A stretch of DNA of 37,969 bases, taken from contig JAFZGH010000105.1 in assembly GCA_017555465.1 (NCBI GenBank), positions 1 to 37,969 of the forward strand. The letters are read 5' to 3'. Position 1 is the stretch's first letter, and the number at the start of each line of letters is the position of its first letter. Below, in pieces: positions 30,274-37,437 of the stretch. The translations under genes and the position numbers were made by a program. This DNA is from Akkermansia sp. (GTDB taxonomy: Bacteria; Verrucomicrobiota; Verrucomicrobiia; Verrucomicrobiales; Akkermansiaceae). Below the pieces are notes generated by a model that was given only the letters and a program-made list of their open reading frames with translations, searched no databases and had not been told where the DNA came from.

Positions 30274-30759
30274 ATGGAAAGATTGACGAAAAGAACGCCG
30301 GCCGGCGTGGGCGTGCTGGTGGAGTGTGGAACAAAGCCGTGCTGTGCTGGCTGCATCGGCCCCTGCGTCCCCCAGGACGAGGCAAACACCCGCCTGGCAG
30401 CCTATGAGGACACCGGCCTGAGCCCCGCAGAAATCACTGCCATGGCGGGCAAGCTGCGCCAGATCGACGAGGAAAAAGCACGGGAGGCCCGTGTGGCTGC
30501 CATGGTAGAGCTGGCAACGCATGCCATAGGAATGAACAACAAAAGGACATACAAGCGCCACGGCCGAACCTGGTATAAACCATATCGCAATGTTTATTGC
30601 GCCGGCTCCCAGGGAGACCCGGTGTGGGACGAAATGGTAAAAGAGGGCTATGCAAAGGCAAGCCAAGGGCTGCAAAGTGTGTACTACTTTATGACCCGCG
30701 CGGGCCTGGACTGGCTGGGCCAGCAAACGGGCGTAAATATTCACGACGAGGAGGGCTAA
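30274..30759 (+). CDS. phage protein with RLAxYEDTGLSPxEI module
   Basis: The 161-residue product begins MERLTKRTPAGVGVLVECGT and carries a Cys cluster (CCAGC, then C) typical of a small zinc site. The widespread phage motif RLAAYEDTGLSPAEI follows at about 41-55. The C-terminal 80 residues (with YKRHGRTWYKPYRNVYCAG) form a separate, probably DNA- or peptide-interacting domain. The gene at 31393 has the same N-terminal module alone. The start is coupled to the lipoprotein stop. Confidence 0.72.
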   Translation: MERLTKRTPAGVGVLVECGTKPCCAGCIGPCVPQDEANTRLAAYEDTGLSPAEITAMAGKLRQIDEEKAREARVAAMVELATHAIGMNNKRTYKRHGRTWYKPYRNVYCAGSQGDPVWDEMVKEGYAKASQGLQSVYYFMTRAGLDWLGQQTGVNIHDEEG

Positions 30760-30761
30760 CC

Positions 30762-31085
30762 ATGGACATTGACAGAGCGGCCCACGGGCTTTACAGCCTG
30801 CGCCTGATACGCAGACCCGCGCCGGCATATTGCCGCCGCTGCGGCAGAATCCTGGAAACGGCATACCATGAGGACCGGCTGTACTCTGTGGCCTGCACCG
30901 ACTGCAAAACCGTGACGCTGGTAAAAGCCAGAAACCCGGCCGCCGCGGCTCAGATCGTGGGCAACCCGGCCGAGACGCTGCCGGGCACCATGGACCCGGC
31001 CCCGCAATACTCAGAGAAAGCGCTGCGAGCCCTGAAACACATGGGCGACAAGGCGCACAGCGGGAGGTCTGGCCGTGGGATATAA
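30762..31085 (+). CDS. small zinc-ribbon protein
   Basis: The 107-residue basic protein has a clear zinc ribbon: CRRCGR (about 24-29) and CTDCK (about 45-49), with about 18 residues between. The C-terminal half is low in structure, with Pro/Ala-rich and basic segments. It starts two bases after the previous stop. The fold could bind nucleic acid; the specific role is unknown. Confidence 0.68.
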   Translation: MDIDRAAHGLYSLRLIRRPAPAYCRRCGRILETAYHEDRLYSVACTDCKTVTLVKARNPAAAAQIVGNPAETLPGTMDPAPQYSEKALRALKHMGDKAHSGRSGRGI

Positions 31086-31164
31086 AAAGCCGAGCTATGC
31101 CGGCCAGGTCTGGCTGGTCCTCAAATGGTGGGCCCGGCGCCTGTTTGGGAGGCGCAGCGCATGA
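31075..31164 (+). CDS. possible 29-codon basic peptide
   Basis: The GTG start at 31075 has GGGAGGT upstream; the product is MGYKKPSYAGQVWLVLKWWA followed by an Arg-rich end. It overlaps the preceding gene and, by ATGA, the following gene, a pattern common here. The Trp-rich amphipathic helix suggests membrane association. Short length leaves it uncertain. Confidence 0.4.
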   Translation: MGYKKPSYAGQVWLVLKWWARRLFGRRSA

Positions 31165-31400
31165 AAAATAGAACATTCGACGACGTGGTGCAGATCATCA
31201 AGCCAGACACCGACAGCCAGTACCGCCTGCGGCCGTGCAGCTGCGGCAGCTCTGAGGTGGTATACGCCCAGTATGCCGGCCCTGGTGGCGGGCTGCTGTG
31301 GCGGGTGGTATGTACGGACTGCGGCGCCACCGTGGACCTGCAGACCGACGTGCGGCACGACGTGCAACTGGAATGGAATGGGAGGAACAACCATGGATAG
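31161..31400 (+). CDS. Lar-like zinc protein
   Basis: The 79-residue product has RPCSCGSSEVVYAQYAG and, 20 residues on, VVCTDCGATVDLQ, the two Cys pairs of Lar-type (restriction alleviation-like) zinc folds. It ends in an acidic strand region. Lar proteins modulate host type I restriction, but many phage homologues are uncharacterised. The start overlaps the preceding short frame. Confidence 0.65.
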   Translation: MKNRTFDDVVQIIKPDTDSQYRLRPCSCGSSEVVYAQYAGPGGGLLWRVVCTDCGATVDLQTDVRHDVQLEWNGRNNHG

Positions 31401-31590
31401 ATTGACAGAAAGAACCGGCAACCAGGTGGCATACATCGGCAAGCACACGAAAATGCCCGGCCTGGACAGCGCCGGCAGCATGAAAGTGGCGGCACAGCGG
31501 GAGTGCATGGAGCGCCTGGCCGACTATGAGGACACCGGCTTTACACCCGAGCAAATCAAGCAAATCCTGCTGCAGAGCAGCACGAAATAA
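31393..31590 (+). CDS. RLAxYEDTG-module phage protein
   Basis: The 65-residue protein begins MDRLTERTGNQVAYIGKHTK and contains RLADYEDTGFTPEQI near its C terminus, the same module as at 30274 but without the Cys cluster and the C-terminal domain. It overlaps the previous gene by eight bases. It is a common family of unknown function in Clostridia phages. Confidence 0.72.
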   Translation: MDRLTERTGNQVAYIGKHTKMPGLDSAGSMKVAAQRECMERLADYEDTGFTPEQIKQILLQSSTK

Positions 31591-31605
31591 CAGGAGGTAA
31601 AAACC

Positions 31606-31887
31606 ATGAGCATCAAGAATTTAATGGGCCGCAAGCTGGCCAAGATCACCGGCAGAGAGTGCCGCCGCTGCCGGTTTAATGTGGACGGCCGCTGCACACT
31701 TTGCAAAGGCGCATACATGAAGTGCTGGCACAGCATCACCCGGCCCCTCTTTAAGGAGCGCCCCGGCAAGTACCTGCGCCAGGACCCCGGCCTGACACCC
31801 AAGGAGCAGCGCGAGCTGGACAAGATCAAGGGAGCCCTGCAGGAGGCAGGAGACACCGCCCGGGACGGCGGACTGCTGGGGGACTGA
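31606..31887 (+). CDS. Cys-rich basic phage protein
   Basis: The 93-residue product begins MSIKNLMGRKLAKITGRECR. A compact cluster, CRRCRF, CTLC and a later C (about 19-41), could bind one or two zinc ions. The C-terminal half is a charged helix with LTPKEQRELDKIKGALQE. CAGGAGG lies upstream. Basic N terminus plus zinc cluster suggests nucleic acid binding; the family is not recognised. Confidence 0.65.
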   Translation: MSIKNLMGRKLAKITGRECRRCRFNVDGRCTLCKGAYMKCWHSITRPLFKERPGKYLRQDPGLTPKEQRELDKIKGALQEAGDTARDGGLLGD

Positions 31888-31890
31888 GCC

Positions 31891-32157
31891 ATGGCCCAGG
31901 AAAAAGGTGTGAGAGTAACCTGCAGCCGCTGCGGTGCCTCTGTATTCCTGAAATACGAGGGCACCCGGCCCCGCGAATGGAGCAGCCCTGAGGAAGTGTA
32001 CGAACAAGCACCACCCGGCTGGTTTGAATACAGGATTCTGCATGAAAAGCGCGACCTGTGCCCGGCCTGCAGTGAAAAGTGGGAAGAAATGGCCGGCGCG
32101 TTTTTAAGACGGGAGCGCATAATCATAGACACGCCCAGAGAGGTGGCAACGGCATGA
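31891..32157 (+). CDS. zinc-ribbon phage protein
   Basis: The 88-residue product has two CxxC pairs, CSRCGASVF (about 11-19) and CPACSEKW (about 57-64), separated by an acidic aromatic loop (EEVYEQAPPGWFEYR). It resembles zinc ribbons that read peptides or nucleic acids. It starts three bases after the previous stop; its own stop overlaps the next start. Confidence 0.66.
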   Translation: MAQEKGVRVTCSRCGASVFLKYEGTRPREWSSPEEVYEQAPPGWFEYRILHEKRDLCPACSEKWEEMAGAFLRRERIIIDTPREVATA

Positions 32158-32336
32158 AAATCAAGGTAACCCTGATCACCGAGAACGACGTCCCATTGTC
32201 CAAAACGGGAATGAGCCGCGAGGCCGCAGAGGAAAAAGCGAGGAAAGGCTGGGAGCTTGTCATGCAGTTTCTGGCAGCATCTTCTGAAAACAACGACCGG
32301 GCCACCGTCGAAACCGTGGAACTGCTGGAGGACTGA
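32154..32336 (+). CDS. small phage protein, unknown
   Basis: The 60-residue alpha/beta product has an N-terminal strand (MKIKVTLITENDVPL), a helix AAEEKARKGWELVMQFLAAS and a final strand TVETVELLED. This is a compact ferredoxin-like-sized fold without Cys. It is coupled to both neighbours. No family is recognised. Confidence 0.6.
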   Translation: MKIKVTLITENDVPLSKTGMSREAAEEKARKGWELVMQFLAASSENNDRATVETVELLED

Positions 32337-32339
32337 GCC

Positions 32340-32693
32340 ATGGCAAAGAAAGCTAAATTCCAGCGCTCTGATATTCCGTTTCGTGACCGGCTGCTCATGA
32401 ATAAGTTTGCAACGGTGGCGGAGCACCGGGACCACGCGGCCCTGGTGGCAATGAAAATCGCCACGGTAGCGCTGAACGATACCGAGGGCATGGGCTATAT
32501 GCGCCTGGCACGCTTTGCACACCGGCAGCAGGAGCTCACCGAGGAATACTACACCGACCCCGACTACCAGGAGGAAAAGCTGAACCAGCGCCTGGAGCAA
32601 ATGGGCTTTAAGGTGGTAAACGGGCGCCTGTTTGGTGCCATTGACCAGGACGGCAAAACCGTGCCCGTCAAAATGATGGAGGGCCAGGCATGA
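32340..32693 (+). CDS. phage protein, unknown
   Basis: The 117-residue product is helical: MAKKAKFQRSDIPFRDRLLM, then a segment HAALVAMKIATVALNDTEGM and RLARFAHRQQELTEEYY. The C-terminal part has strands (FKVVNGRLFGAIDQDGKTV). No metal or catalytic motif is apparent. It is translationally coupled to the next small gene by ATGA. Confidence 0.64.
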   Translation: MAKKAKFQRSDIPFRDRLLMNKFATVAEHRDHAALVAMKIATVALNDTEGMGYMRLARFAHRQQELTEEYYTDPDYQEEKLNQRLEQMGFKVVNGRLFGAIDQDGKTVPVKMMEGQA

Positions 32694-32848
32694 AAGTGAA
32701 AATGTACGGCCAGAAACGTCTTTCAAAACTGCCGAACAACCCGCGGGACCTGCGATATCTCAAAAAGCAGCGGCAGCGCGAGAGAACCACGCCCAAGCCG
32801 GTGGCGGCTCAGATCGTAAAGGAAAAGGAGGTGCCAAACAATGGATAA
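32690..32848 (+). CDS. small basic phage peptide (52 residues)
   Basis: This very basic 52-residue product starts MKVKMYGQKRLSKLPNNPRD and has a Lys/Arg/Gln-rich middle. Its start overlaps the previous stop and its stop overlaps the next start, which supports genuine coding. The composition fits an RNA- or DNA-binding peptide. No family is recognised. Confidence 0.62.
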   Translation: MKVKMYGQKRLSKLPNNPRDLRYLKKQRQRERTTPKPVAAQIVKEKEVPNNG

Positions 32849-33107
32849 GTACAAAGCCCTATACAAGTGCCGACTGTGCGGCGCCAGATTTTACGGAAAG
32901 ACCTTTGCAACCACCGCCCGCGACGCTGCTGGCTATGTGGTCCACATGGCGGCGGGAGTGTGTGGCCTGAGCCCCACGGAACCGACCGGGCTGCACCTGC
33001 ACGAATGTGCCGACGGCAGCATGGGCCTGGCTGTATTCCTGGGCATGGAAAGACAGCCCACCCGGGTGGCGGAGGAAAAGACCGAAAGCGGGCTGCTGGA
33101 GGACTGA
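32841..33107 (+). CDS. zinc-binding phage protein
   Basis: The 88-residue product has a CxxC pair (CRLCGARFYG, about 10-19), then a VVHMAAGVCGL and LHLHECADG segment whose His and Cys could complete a zinc site. The C terminus is acidic. GGAGGTG lies inside the preceding gene. It is part of the coupled small-gene series. Confidence 0.62.
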   Translation: MDKYKALYKCRLCGARFYGKTFATTARDAAGYVVHMAAGVCGLSPTEPTGLHLHECADGSMGLAVFLGMERQPTRVAEEKTESGLLED

Positions 33108-33109
33108 CC

Positions 33110-33319
33110 ATGAATATTTTATTTTGGGTACTCTTTGGGCTGCTGTGCGTGCTTTTACTTTTCCTCACCGGCCCGGTCCTGCTAAAGGCGCCGCTGCTGG
33201 TGGCGGACCTGCTGGACGCTATCCTGGCCGGCTTTGTGTACAAGCTGGACCAATGGAAAGAAACAATTGAACTGCTGCGGGAGACGTTTGGCAATGATGA
33301 AAACGACGAACTGCCCTAA
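33110..33319 (+). CDS. small membrane protein
   Basis: The 69-residue product has an N-terminal membrane helix (about 2-24, FWVLFGLLCVLLLFLTGPVL) and a second amphipathic segment (about 25-45), then an acidic cytoplasmic tail (ETFGNDENDELP). It is coupled to both neighbours. A membrane-targeted early phage protein may act on the host envelope or exclude other phages; this is inference. Confidence 0.65.
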   Translation: MNILFWVLFGLLCVLLLFLTGPVLLKAPLLVADLLDAILAGFVYKLDQWKETIELLRETFGNDENDELP

Positions 33320-33509
33320 CTGCGGGGCGCCGGTAGACCTGGCAGAAAGCTGCTGCCCGTACTGTGACACCCCATACATATCGAAAGTGGACGCATACAC
33401 ACCCATGGAGGACAAGCTGGCAATCATCGAAGAACTGAACCGCAAAATGGCTGCCGGAATTTTAACAGGAAACGAGGCGCGGGCCCTGCTGGGCCTGCCC
33501 CCAGTATAG
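33294..33509 (+). CDS. zinc-ribbon protein with short helical tail
   Basis: The 71-residue product overlaps the previous gene by 26 bases. It has CPNCGAPVDL and CCPYCDT, a compact zinc ribbon (about 7-26). A linker and a helix follow, with the ending AGILTGNEARALLGLPP, a pattern seen in short-C-terminal-domain (SHOCT-like) helices. The alternative ATG at 33297 is one codon later. Such proteins often bind other macromolecules; the target is unknown. Confidence 0.66.
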   Translation: MMKTTNCPNCGAPVDLAESCCPYCDTPYISKVDAYTPMEDKLAIIEELNRKMAAGILTGNEARALLGLPPV

Positions 33510-33521
33510 GAGGATTGAACC

Positions 33522-33896
33522 ATGGCAAAGGAGATCATGGAAAAACATTCAAACGGAAAGCGGCTGCCTGCCGCCATGGTGGGCACCGCCCGCCGGCGCA
33601 ACGGCAAGCCCAAGGACCGTATTACCGCCAAGGTGCTGGCCGCTGAGGCTGCCGGCTATGGCCCCCATTATGGCCAGTTTGTCGCAGATCACCCCGACGC
33701 ATTCAAGAACTGGGAGCCCGGCCAGGACGTGCCGAAAGTAGAAACCAGCCTCATGGAATTAACCTGCAGATTCTGCGGCAAGACGTTCAAAACCAGACAA
33801 CCCAACAGGAGATACTGCGACGACGTGTGCCGGGCCCGACAGGCCAGTGCAGACTACCGCGCAAAGAAAGCAAAACAGGAGGAAAATGCAAAATGA
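33522..33896 (+). CDS. zinc-finger phage protein
   Basis: The 124-residue basic product has an N-terminal HTH-like half (LPAAMVGTARRRNGKPKDRI, then AGYGPHYGQFVADHPDAF). A C-terminal zinc finger includes CRFCGKTFKTRQPNRRYCDD and a later C, as in small fingers with CxxC-x13-CxxxC spacing. It has its own TAGGAGG site. It is probably DNA-binding. Confidence 0.66.
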   Translation: MAKEIMEKHSNGKRLPAAMVGTARRRNGKPKDRITAKVLAAEAAGYGPHYGQFVADHPDAFKNWEPGQDVPKVETSLMELTCRFCGKTFKTRQPNRRYCDDVCRARQASADYRAKKAKQEENAK

Positions 33897-34276
33897 TTGA
33901 CTTTGGCCTGAAACCCTGCCCCATGTGCGGCGGCACCGCTGACGTGGTCCGCCTGACCCAAACCGACGAGGAGCTGAGCGCCGTTATTAAGTGCAGCAGC
34001 TGCGGCCTGACGCTGGACTGGTCCACCGAGATCAAGGTGGGAATTTCCCGCACCGGCCGGCGAACCGTCACCCAGGCGGATATTGGCCCCATTGAGGCAT
34101 GGAACCGCCGGCACATGTGCGGCAACTGCGGCGCCAAAATCCACAGCGACCAGGTGCTGGCCCTGGGCAACTGCAACGACTGCGGCGCCTCTGCCGGCTG
34201 CCTGTACCTGCCCCACGCGGGAGAAATGGCCCGCATCAACTGCCCGCACTGGAAACCCATGGAGGACAAGGCATGA
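33893..34276 (+). CDS. Lar-like zinc protein with second Cys module
   Basis: The 127-residue product starts MIDFGLKPCPMCGGTADVVR, and IKCSSCGLTLDW with PIEAWNRR complete the Lar-type domain (about 1-75). A second module (about 76-127) has CGNCGAKI, CNDCGAS and ends MARINCPHWKPMED. The INCPxWxP ending recurs in the gene at 35177, showing domain shuffling. An anti-restriction function is possible from the Lar link, not proven. Confidence 0.72.
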   Translation: MIDFGLKPCPMCGGTADVVRLTQTDEELSAVIKCSSCGLTLDWSTEIKVGISRTGRRTVTQADIGPIEAWNRRHMCGNCGAKIHSDQVLALGNCNDCGASAGCLYLPHAGEMARINCPHWKPMEDKA

Positions 34277-34470
34277 AAAAGCAGAACCAGCGCCGGGTGG
34301 GCATGACCATCACCGCCCAAACCTTTTACCACCTGAAAGACATGGCCGACGCCTGCGGCCATAGAGATATCGGCCGCGTGGTGGACAAGCTGGTGAGAGA
34401 GCACCAGCTGGCCGCCAAGGTAAGAACCAAACCCACAGAAAGAGGAGGACTGTATTATGTTCAGAAATAA
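34273..34470 (+). CDS. small ribbon-helix-helix-like protein
   Basis: The 65-residue basic product reads GMTITAQTFYHLKDMADACG, then HRDIGRVVDKLVREHQL, i.e. a strand followed by two helices, as in RHH/CopG-like DNA-binding proteins. It could be a transcription regulator of the early-to-late switch. It overlaps the neighbours at both ends. Confidence 0.6.
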   Translation: MKKQNQRRVGMTITAQTFYHLKDMADACGHRDIGRVVDKLVREHQLAAKVRTKPTERGGLYYVQK

Positions 34471-34816
34471 GCGCCAGGCGGCGCCCATCGACCTGGAGAA
34501 ACTCCTGCAGCCAACCAGCACGCCCGTGGTGAATGTGGCGCCCCCCCAGGTGATCATTTCCCAGGAATGCGAGTACCGGCCCTGCTATGTGAACGGCAGA
34601 AAGGCCCTTTTTCACCGCTGGGTAAATACCGCCCGGCCTCAGCTGCCCAAGGGCCAGGAGCTCAGCGAAAACGCCCGCTTTTTCCAATTCAGAACCACCC
34701 ACGGCCTGGTGGAGTATGAGGACGGCACCATGGACCAGGTCTGGCCCCGTGATATCAAGTTTGCAGACCATGGCCGTTTCCGTGACTACGCCTGGGACCC
34801 TGCAGAGGAGGAATGA
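34457..34816 (+). CDS. phage protein, unknown
   Basis: The 119-residue product has a Pro-rich N terminus (LEKLLQPTSTPVVNVAPPQV), then a strand-rich middle (YRPCYVNGRKALFHRWVNTA) and a C-terminal FRTTHGLVEYEDGTMDQVWP. This looks like a small beta-barrel-type domain with a following acidic tail. AGAGGAGG lies inside the previous gene. No family is recognised. Confidence 0.62.
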   Translation: MFRNKRQAAPIDLEKLLQPTSTPVVNVAPPQVIISQECEYRPCYVNGRKALFHRWVNTARPQLPKGQELSENARFFQFRTTHGLVEYEDGTMDQVWPRDIKFADHGRFRDYAWDPAEEE

Positions 34817-35190
34817 GCGTGGTAATTATTAAATGCGGGCAGATACATGGCGATCAATTCCACCGAATGGTCAACGACCTGCACGCCCAGGCGCGGGACG
34901 GCATGGTGGTGATGCCCTTTTTCTGTGACCTGGTGGCGGTGAGCGCAGACAGCGAGCTGCAGATCATCCAGGAGGAGAAAGAGAGCACCCGGGTGGCGGC
35001 GCTGGAGAAAGAGCTGGCCGCCGCCCTGGCCTATATTGCCCAGGAAAAGAACTGCGAAACCTGCAAGCATTACGAAAACCAGCCGTCATGCCCGGCCGAC
35101 TGCCTATACTGCCGACATGAGGACTGTATCTGCAAAACCTGCGAGCACGGCAGCAAATGGGAATGGAGGCACGGCCATGAATCCGTTTAA
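34813..35190 (+). CDS. phage protein with C-terminal Cys cluster
   Basis: The 125-residue product has an alpha/beta N-terminal half (VVIIKCGQIHGDQFHRMVND), a coiled coil at about 52-78, and a dense C-terminal cluster of eight Cys (CETCKHYENQPSC, then CLYCRHEDCICKTC). The cluster probably binds two zinc ions. Its start overlaps the previous stop. Confidence 0.66.
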   Translation: MSVVIIKCGQIHGDQFHRMVNDLHAQARDGMVVMPFFCDLVAVSADSELQIIQEEKESTRVAALEKELAAALAYIAQEKNCETCKHYENQPSCPADCLYCRHEDCICKTCEHGSKWEWRHGHESV

Positions 35191-35449
35191 CGTTGACGGC
35201 CACGAACTGCGACACCTGCGCCAGGCTGAGGCGGATTGCTACAACGATATGGCGGAGGTAATCCGCAACCATTTCCCCGGCATTGAGATCACCGGCGCCC
35301 AGGTGGCCGGCCGTATCAACGAGCTGCTGAGGGCAGAGGAAAGGCTGAACACCAGCGACTGCAACAGCTGCGGCTCTGTGGCATTCTGCGCATACCGCCG
35401 CGTCCAGACCATAACCCGCATAAACTGCCCGCTGTGGCGGCCCAAGTGA
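35177..35449 (+). CDS. phage protein with INCPxWxP ending
   Basis: The 90-residue product has a helical N-terminal part (HELRHLRQAEADCYNDMAEV) and the C-terminal module CNSCGSVAFCAYRRVQTITR, then INCPLWRPK. This matches the end of the gene at 33893. The module is thus a mobile mini-domain in this region. The function is unknown. Confidence 0.65.
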   Translation: MNPFNVDGHELRHLRQAEADCYNDMAEVIRNHFPGIEITGAQVAGRINELLRAEERLNTSDCNSCGSVAFCAYRRVQTITRINCPLWRPK

Positions 35450-35461
35450 TAGGAGGGCAGC

Positions 35462-35623
35462 ATGGTAAAGAACGAGCAACCGAGCACCCAGGGCCAGGAG
35501 GAGCTGGCCCTGCTGATACACGGCCGCACCTGCCCGCTGGGCTACCGCTGCCTGGCGTCGGATTGTGTGGAATGCGTCCAGATTTACATGGAGCAAGGAG
35601 GAGAAAACCATGGCGGAAAATAA
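35462..35623 (+). CDS. small Cys-rich phage protein (53 residues)
   Basis: AGGAGGG precedes the ATG. The 53-residue product has a helix (EELALLIHGRTCP) and four Cys (TCPLGYRCLASDCVECV), enough for one zinc site. It overlaps the following gene by 14 bases, as is typical for the region. The function is unknown. Confidence 0.6.
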   Translation: MVKNEQPSTQGQEELALLIHGRTCPLGYRCLASDCVECVQIYMEQGGENHGGK

Positions 35624-35792
35624 AGAAAACGCGCAGCCGGGTGGCGGCGCTGTACGGTATGAAATCCGCAAGGGCGGCGTGGTGTGCTGCGCCAGCTATC
35701 TGCCGCTGTGCGGATATGACCTGCTGACCATTAAGAAAATGCAGGAGGCAGGCTATGAGCTGTATGCCGACGGCAAAAAAGTGAGGCGGTAA
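35610..35792 (+). CDS. small phage protein, unknown
   Basis: The 60-residue product has the segments AVRYEIRKGGVVCCASYLPL and TIKKMQEAGYELYADGKKVRR, a strand-turn-helix pattern. The CAAGGAGG site lies in the preceding gene. The family is not recognised; it may be a DNA-binding wedge, given the Lys/Arg-rich end. Confidence 0.6.
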   Translation: MAENKENAQPGGGAVRYEIRKGGVVCCASYLPLCGYDLLTIKKMQEAGYELYADGKKVRR

Positions 35793-35793
35793 C

Positions 35794-36168
35794 ATGCTAA
35801 AAATAAACCAGCATGTAATGTACGACATACAGCCCTGCCCGTTTGCGGGAAACTGCGAAAAGGAGACACCGGCCTGCAGCTTTGAGAAAAGCGGCACCTG
35901 CCCCGTGATCGCAAAGCCAAAGGAAGAACCCGAAAAGCTATACGACCCGCTGGAGCCGGTGGCCGTCACCCTGACAAGGGAGCAATGGCACAGCGTAATG
36001 TGGATCCTGGAGTATTACAAGTACGTTTGCGTCAATAAGTCAATCGAGTACGCAGACTGGCCAGAGCATGCGCGGCCGACTGAGAGTGCAGCAGAGCACA
36101 AAGCAGAGGCCAAGAAAATGGAGGCAATCCTGGCCAAGATCGAGCAGGACTATTACGGCGAACAATAA
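35794..36168 (+). CDS. phage protein with Cys module and VTLTxEQW helix
   Basis: The 124-residue product has an N-terminal Cys module (PCPFAGNCEK, then CSFEKSGTCPV) and a C-terminal helical module beginning VAVTLTREQWHSVMWILEYY, related to that of the gene at 20943. It is the last gene of the early small-gene operon; a terminator follows within five bases. Confidence 0.7.
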   Translation: MLKINQHVMYDIQPCPFAGNCEKETPACSFEKSGTCPVIAKPKEEPEKLYDPLEPVAVTLTREQWHSVMWILEYYKYVCVNKSIEYADWPEHARPTESAAEHKAEAKKMEAILAKIEQDYYGEQ

Positions 36169-36172
36169 AACG

Positions 36173-36208
36173 AGCCGCTGCAGGGCAACCTGTGGCGGCT
36201 TTTATTTT
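36173..36208 (+). terminator. terminator of the early small-gene operon
   Basis: AGCCGC (36173-36178) pairs with GCGGCT (36195-36200), with an inner CAGG/CCTG stem and GCAA tetraloop, followed by TTTATTTT. It separates the early genes from the methyltransferase gene, implying a promoter or read-through for the latter. Confidence 0.8.
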
Positions 36209-36301
36209 GCCCACATGAGTGCAGACCCGGCAGCAGCCAGGCCGTGGAACAATGGAGAGATACAACAAAGGGGAAATAAACTGAAAAGGAATGATTTACC
36301 C

Positions 36302-37321
36302 ATGAAACTATTACAAGGCGATTGCATGGAGCTGCTGCCAGAAATCCCGGACAAGTCGGTGGACCTGGTGCTTTGTGACCTGCCATACGGCACGACAGAA
36401 TGCAAGTGGGACCATGTGCTGCCCATGGACCAGCTCTGGAAAGAGTACAGGCGCCTATTGAGGCCCAACGGGGTGGCGGCTCTATTCGCTGCCCAACCAT
36501 TTACCACGGCCCTGATCAACAGCAACCGCCCGGCGTTTAGGTACTGCTGGTATTGGCTGAAAAACATGGCGACCGGCTTTGCCTTTGCCAGATACCAACC
36601 CATGAGAAAAATTGAGGAGGTGGCAATATTCGTCTGCAACGTGCCAGGCAAAGACAACACCGAGCACCACAAAGCGCTGCGGGCCTATCTGCAGGCCGAG
36701 CTGAAAGCAAGCGGCCACACCCGCGCCAGCATAAACAAAATACTGGGCAATACAATGGCCTCCCACTATTTCACCAACGGGAGCCAGTTTGCTATACCAC
36801 CACGGGAACAATGGGAAAAGCTGCAGCAGGAAACCGGGTGCTTTTTCAGATCGTGGGACGACGTGCGGGAAGAATACAAGGCAGAACTGGGTGGCGGCAA
36901 TGGCGGCGGGCCACAGATATACAACCCGCAGGGCCTGCAGATCATAAGCGACCCGAAACCAAAGCGCCGCATGGCAATCAAAGACGACGCAATATACAGC
37001 ATGGACACACTAATGCAGGAATACACGCCGAAATATAAAGGCTGGCCCGTGAACGTCCTGCAATTCAACTCAGAGCGCGGCCTGCATCCCACACAGAAAC
37101 CCGTCCCGCTGCTGGAATACCTGGTAAAGACCTACACACACGAGGGCGACACCGTGCTGGACAACTGCATGGGCAGCGGCAGCACTGGCGTGGCCTGCCT
37201 GAGAACCGGCCGCCATTTCATAGGCATGGAAAAAGACCCGCACTATTTTCAGACCGCAAAGGAGCGGCTGGAAAAGGAGGCAATACAAAAGCCTGACCAG
37301 GTGGCGGGCTGTAATAGATAA
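36302..37321 (+). CDS. DNA methyltransferase, beta class (N6-A/N4-C)
   Basis: The 339-residue enzyme transfers a methyl group from AdoMet to adenine N6 or cytosine N4. Catalytic motif IV is DLPYG at 26-30, a less common Leu in place of the DPPY Pro. The AdoMet site is near the C terminus, at DNCMGSGSTG (287-296). This order (IV before X-I) defines the beta group. A central variable part (about 110-240) should be the target-recognition region. No restriction gene is adjacent, so it is an orphan, likely protecting phage DNA. The ribosome binding site is weak (AAAGGAAT). Confidence 0.88.
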   Translation: MKLLQGDCMELLPEIPDKSVDLVLCDLPYGTTECKWDHVLPMDQLWKEYRRLLRPNGVAALFAAQPFTTALINSNRPAFRYCWYWLKNMATGFAFARYQPMRKIEEVAIFVCNVPGKDNTEHHKALRAYLQAELKASGHTRASINKILGNTMASHYFTNGSQFAIPPREQWEKLQQETGCFFRSWDDVREEYKAELGGGNGGGPQIYNPQGLQIISDPKPKRRMAIKDDAIYSMDTLMQEYTPKYKGWPVNVLQFNSERGLHPTQKPVPLLEYLVKTYTHEGDTVLDNCMGSGSTGVACLRTGRHFIGMEKDPHYFQTAKERLEKEAIQKPDQVAGCNR

Positions 37322-37335
37322 CCCTGCAAGCCCTC

Positions 37336-37362
37336 AGCGCCCCGCTGTGGGCGCTTTATTTT
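37336..37362 (+). terminator. terminator after the methyltransferase gene
   Basis: AGCGCCC (37336-37342) pairs with GGGCGCT (37349-37355) around CGCTGT, followed by TTATTTT. It isolates the HNH/terminase operon from read-through, so that operon needs its own (late) promoter between here and 37438. Confidence 0.82.
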
Positions 37363-37367
37363 GTCCA

Positions 37368-37381
37368 GGTATATGCATACC
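37368..37381. promoter_or_regulatory. dyad upstream of the HNH gene, possible late-control site
   Basis: An inverted repeat GGTAT-ATGC-ATACC lies between the methyltransferase terminator and the HNH gene. This is where the late promoter should be, and no good -35/-10 pair is seen. It may be the binding site for the sigma-like protein encoded at 29591. This is position-based inference. Confidence 0.3.
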
Positions 37382-37437
37382 CGGCACAAATAAACGGCAG
37401 TAAATTAAAGCTAAGTATACACGCGGGAGGTGCTGGC

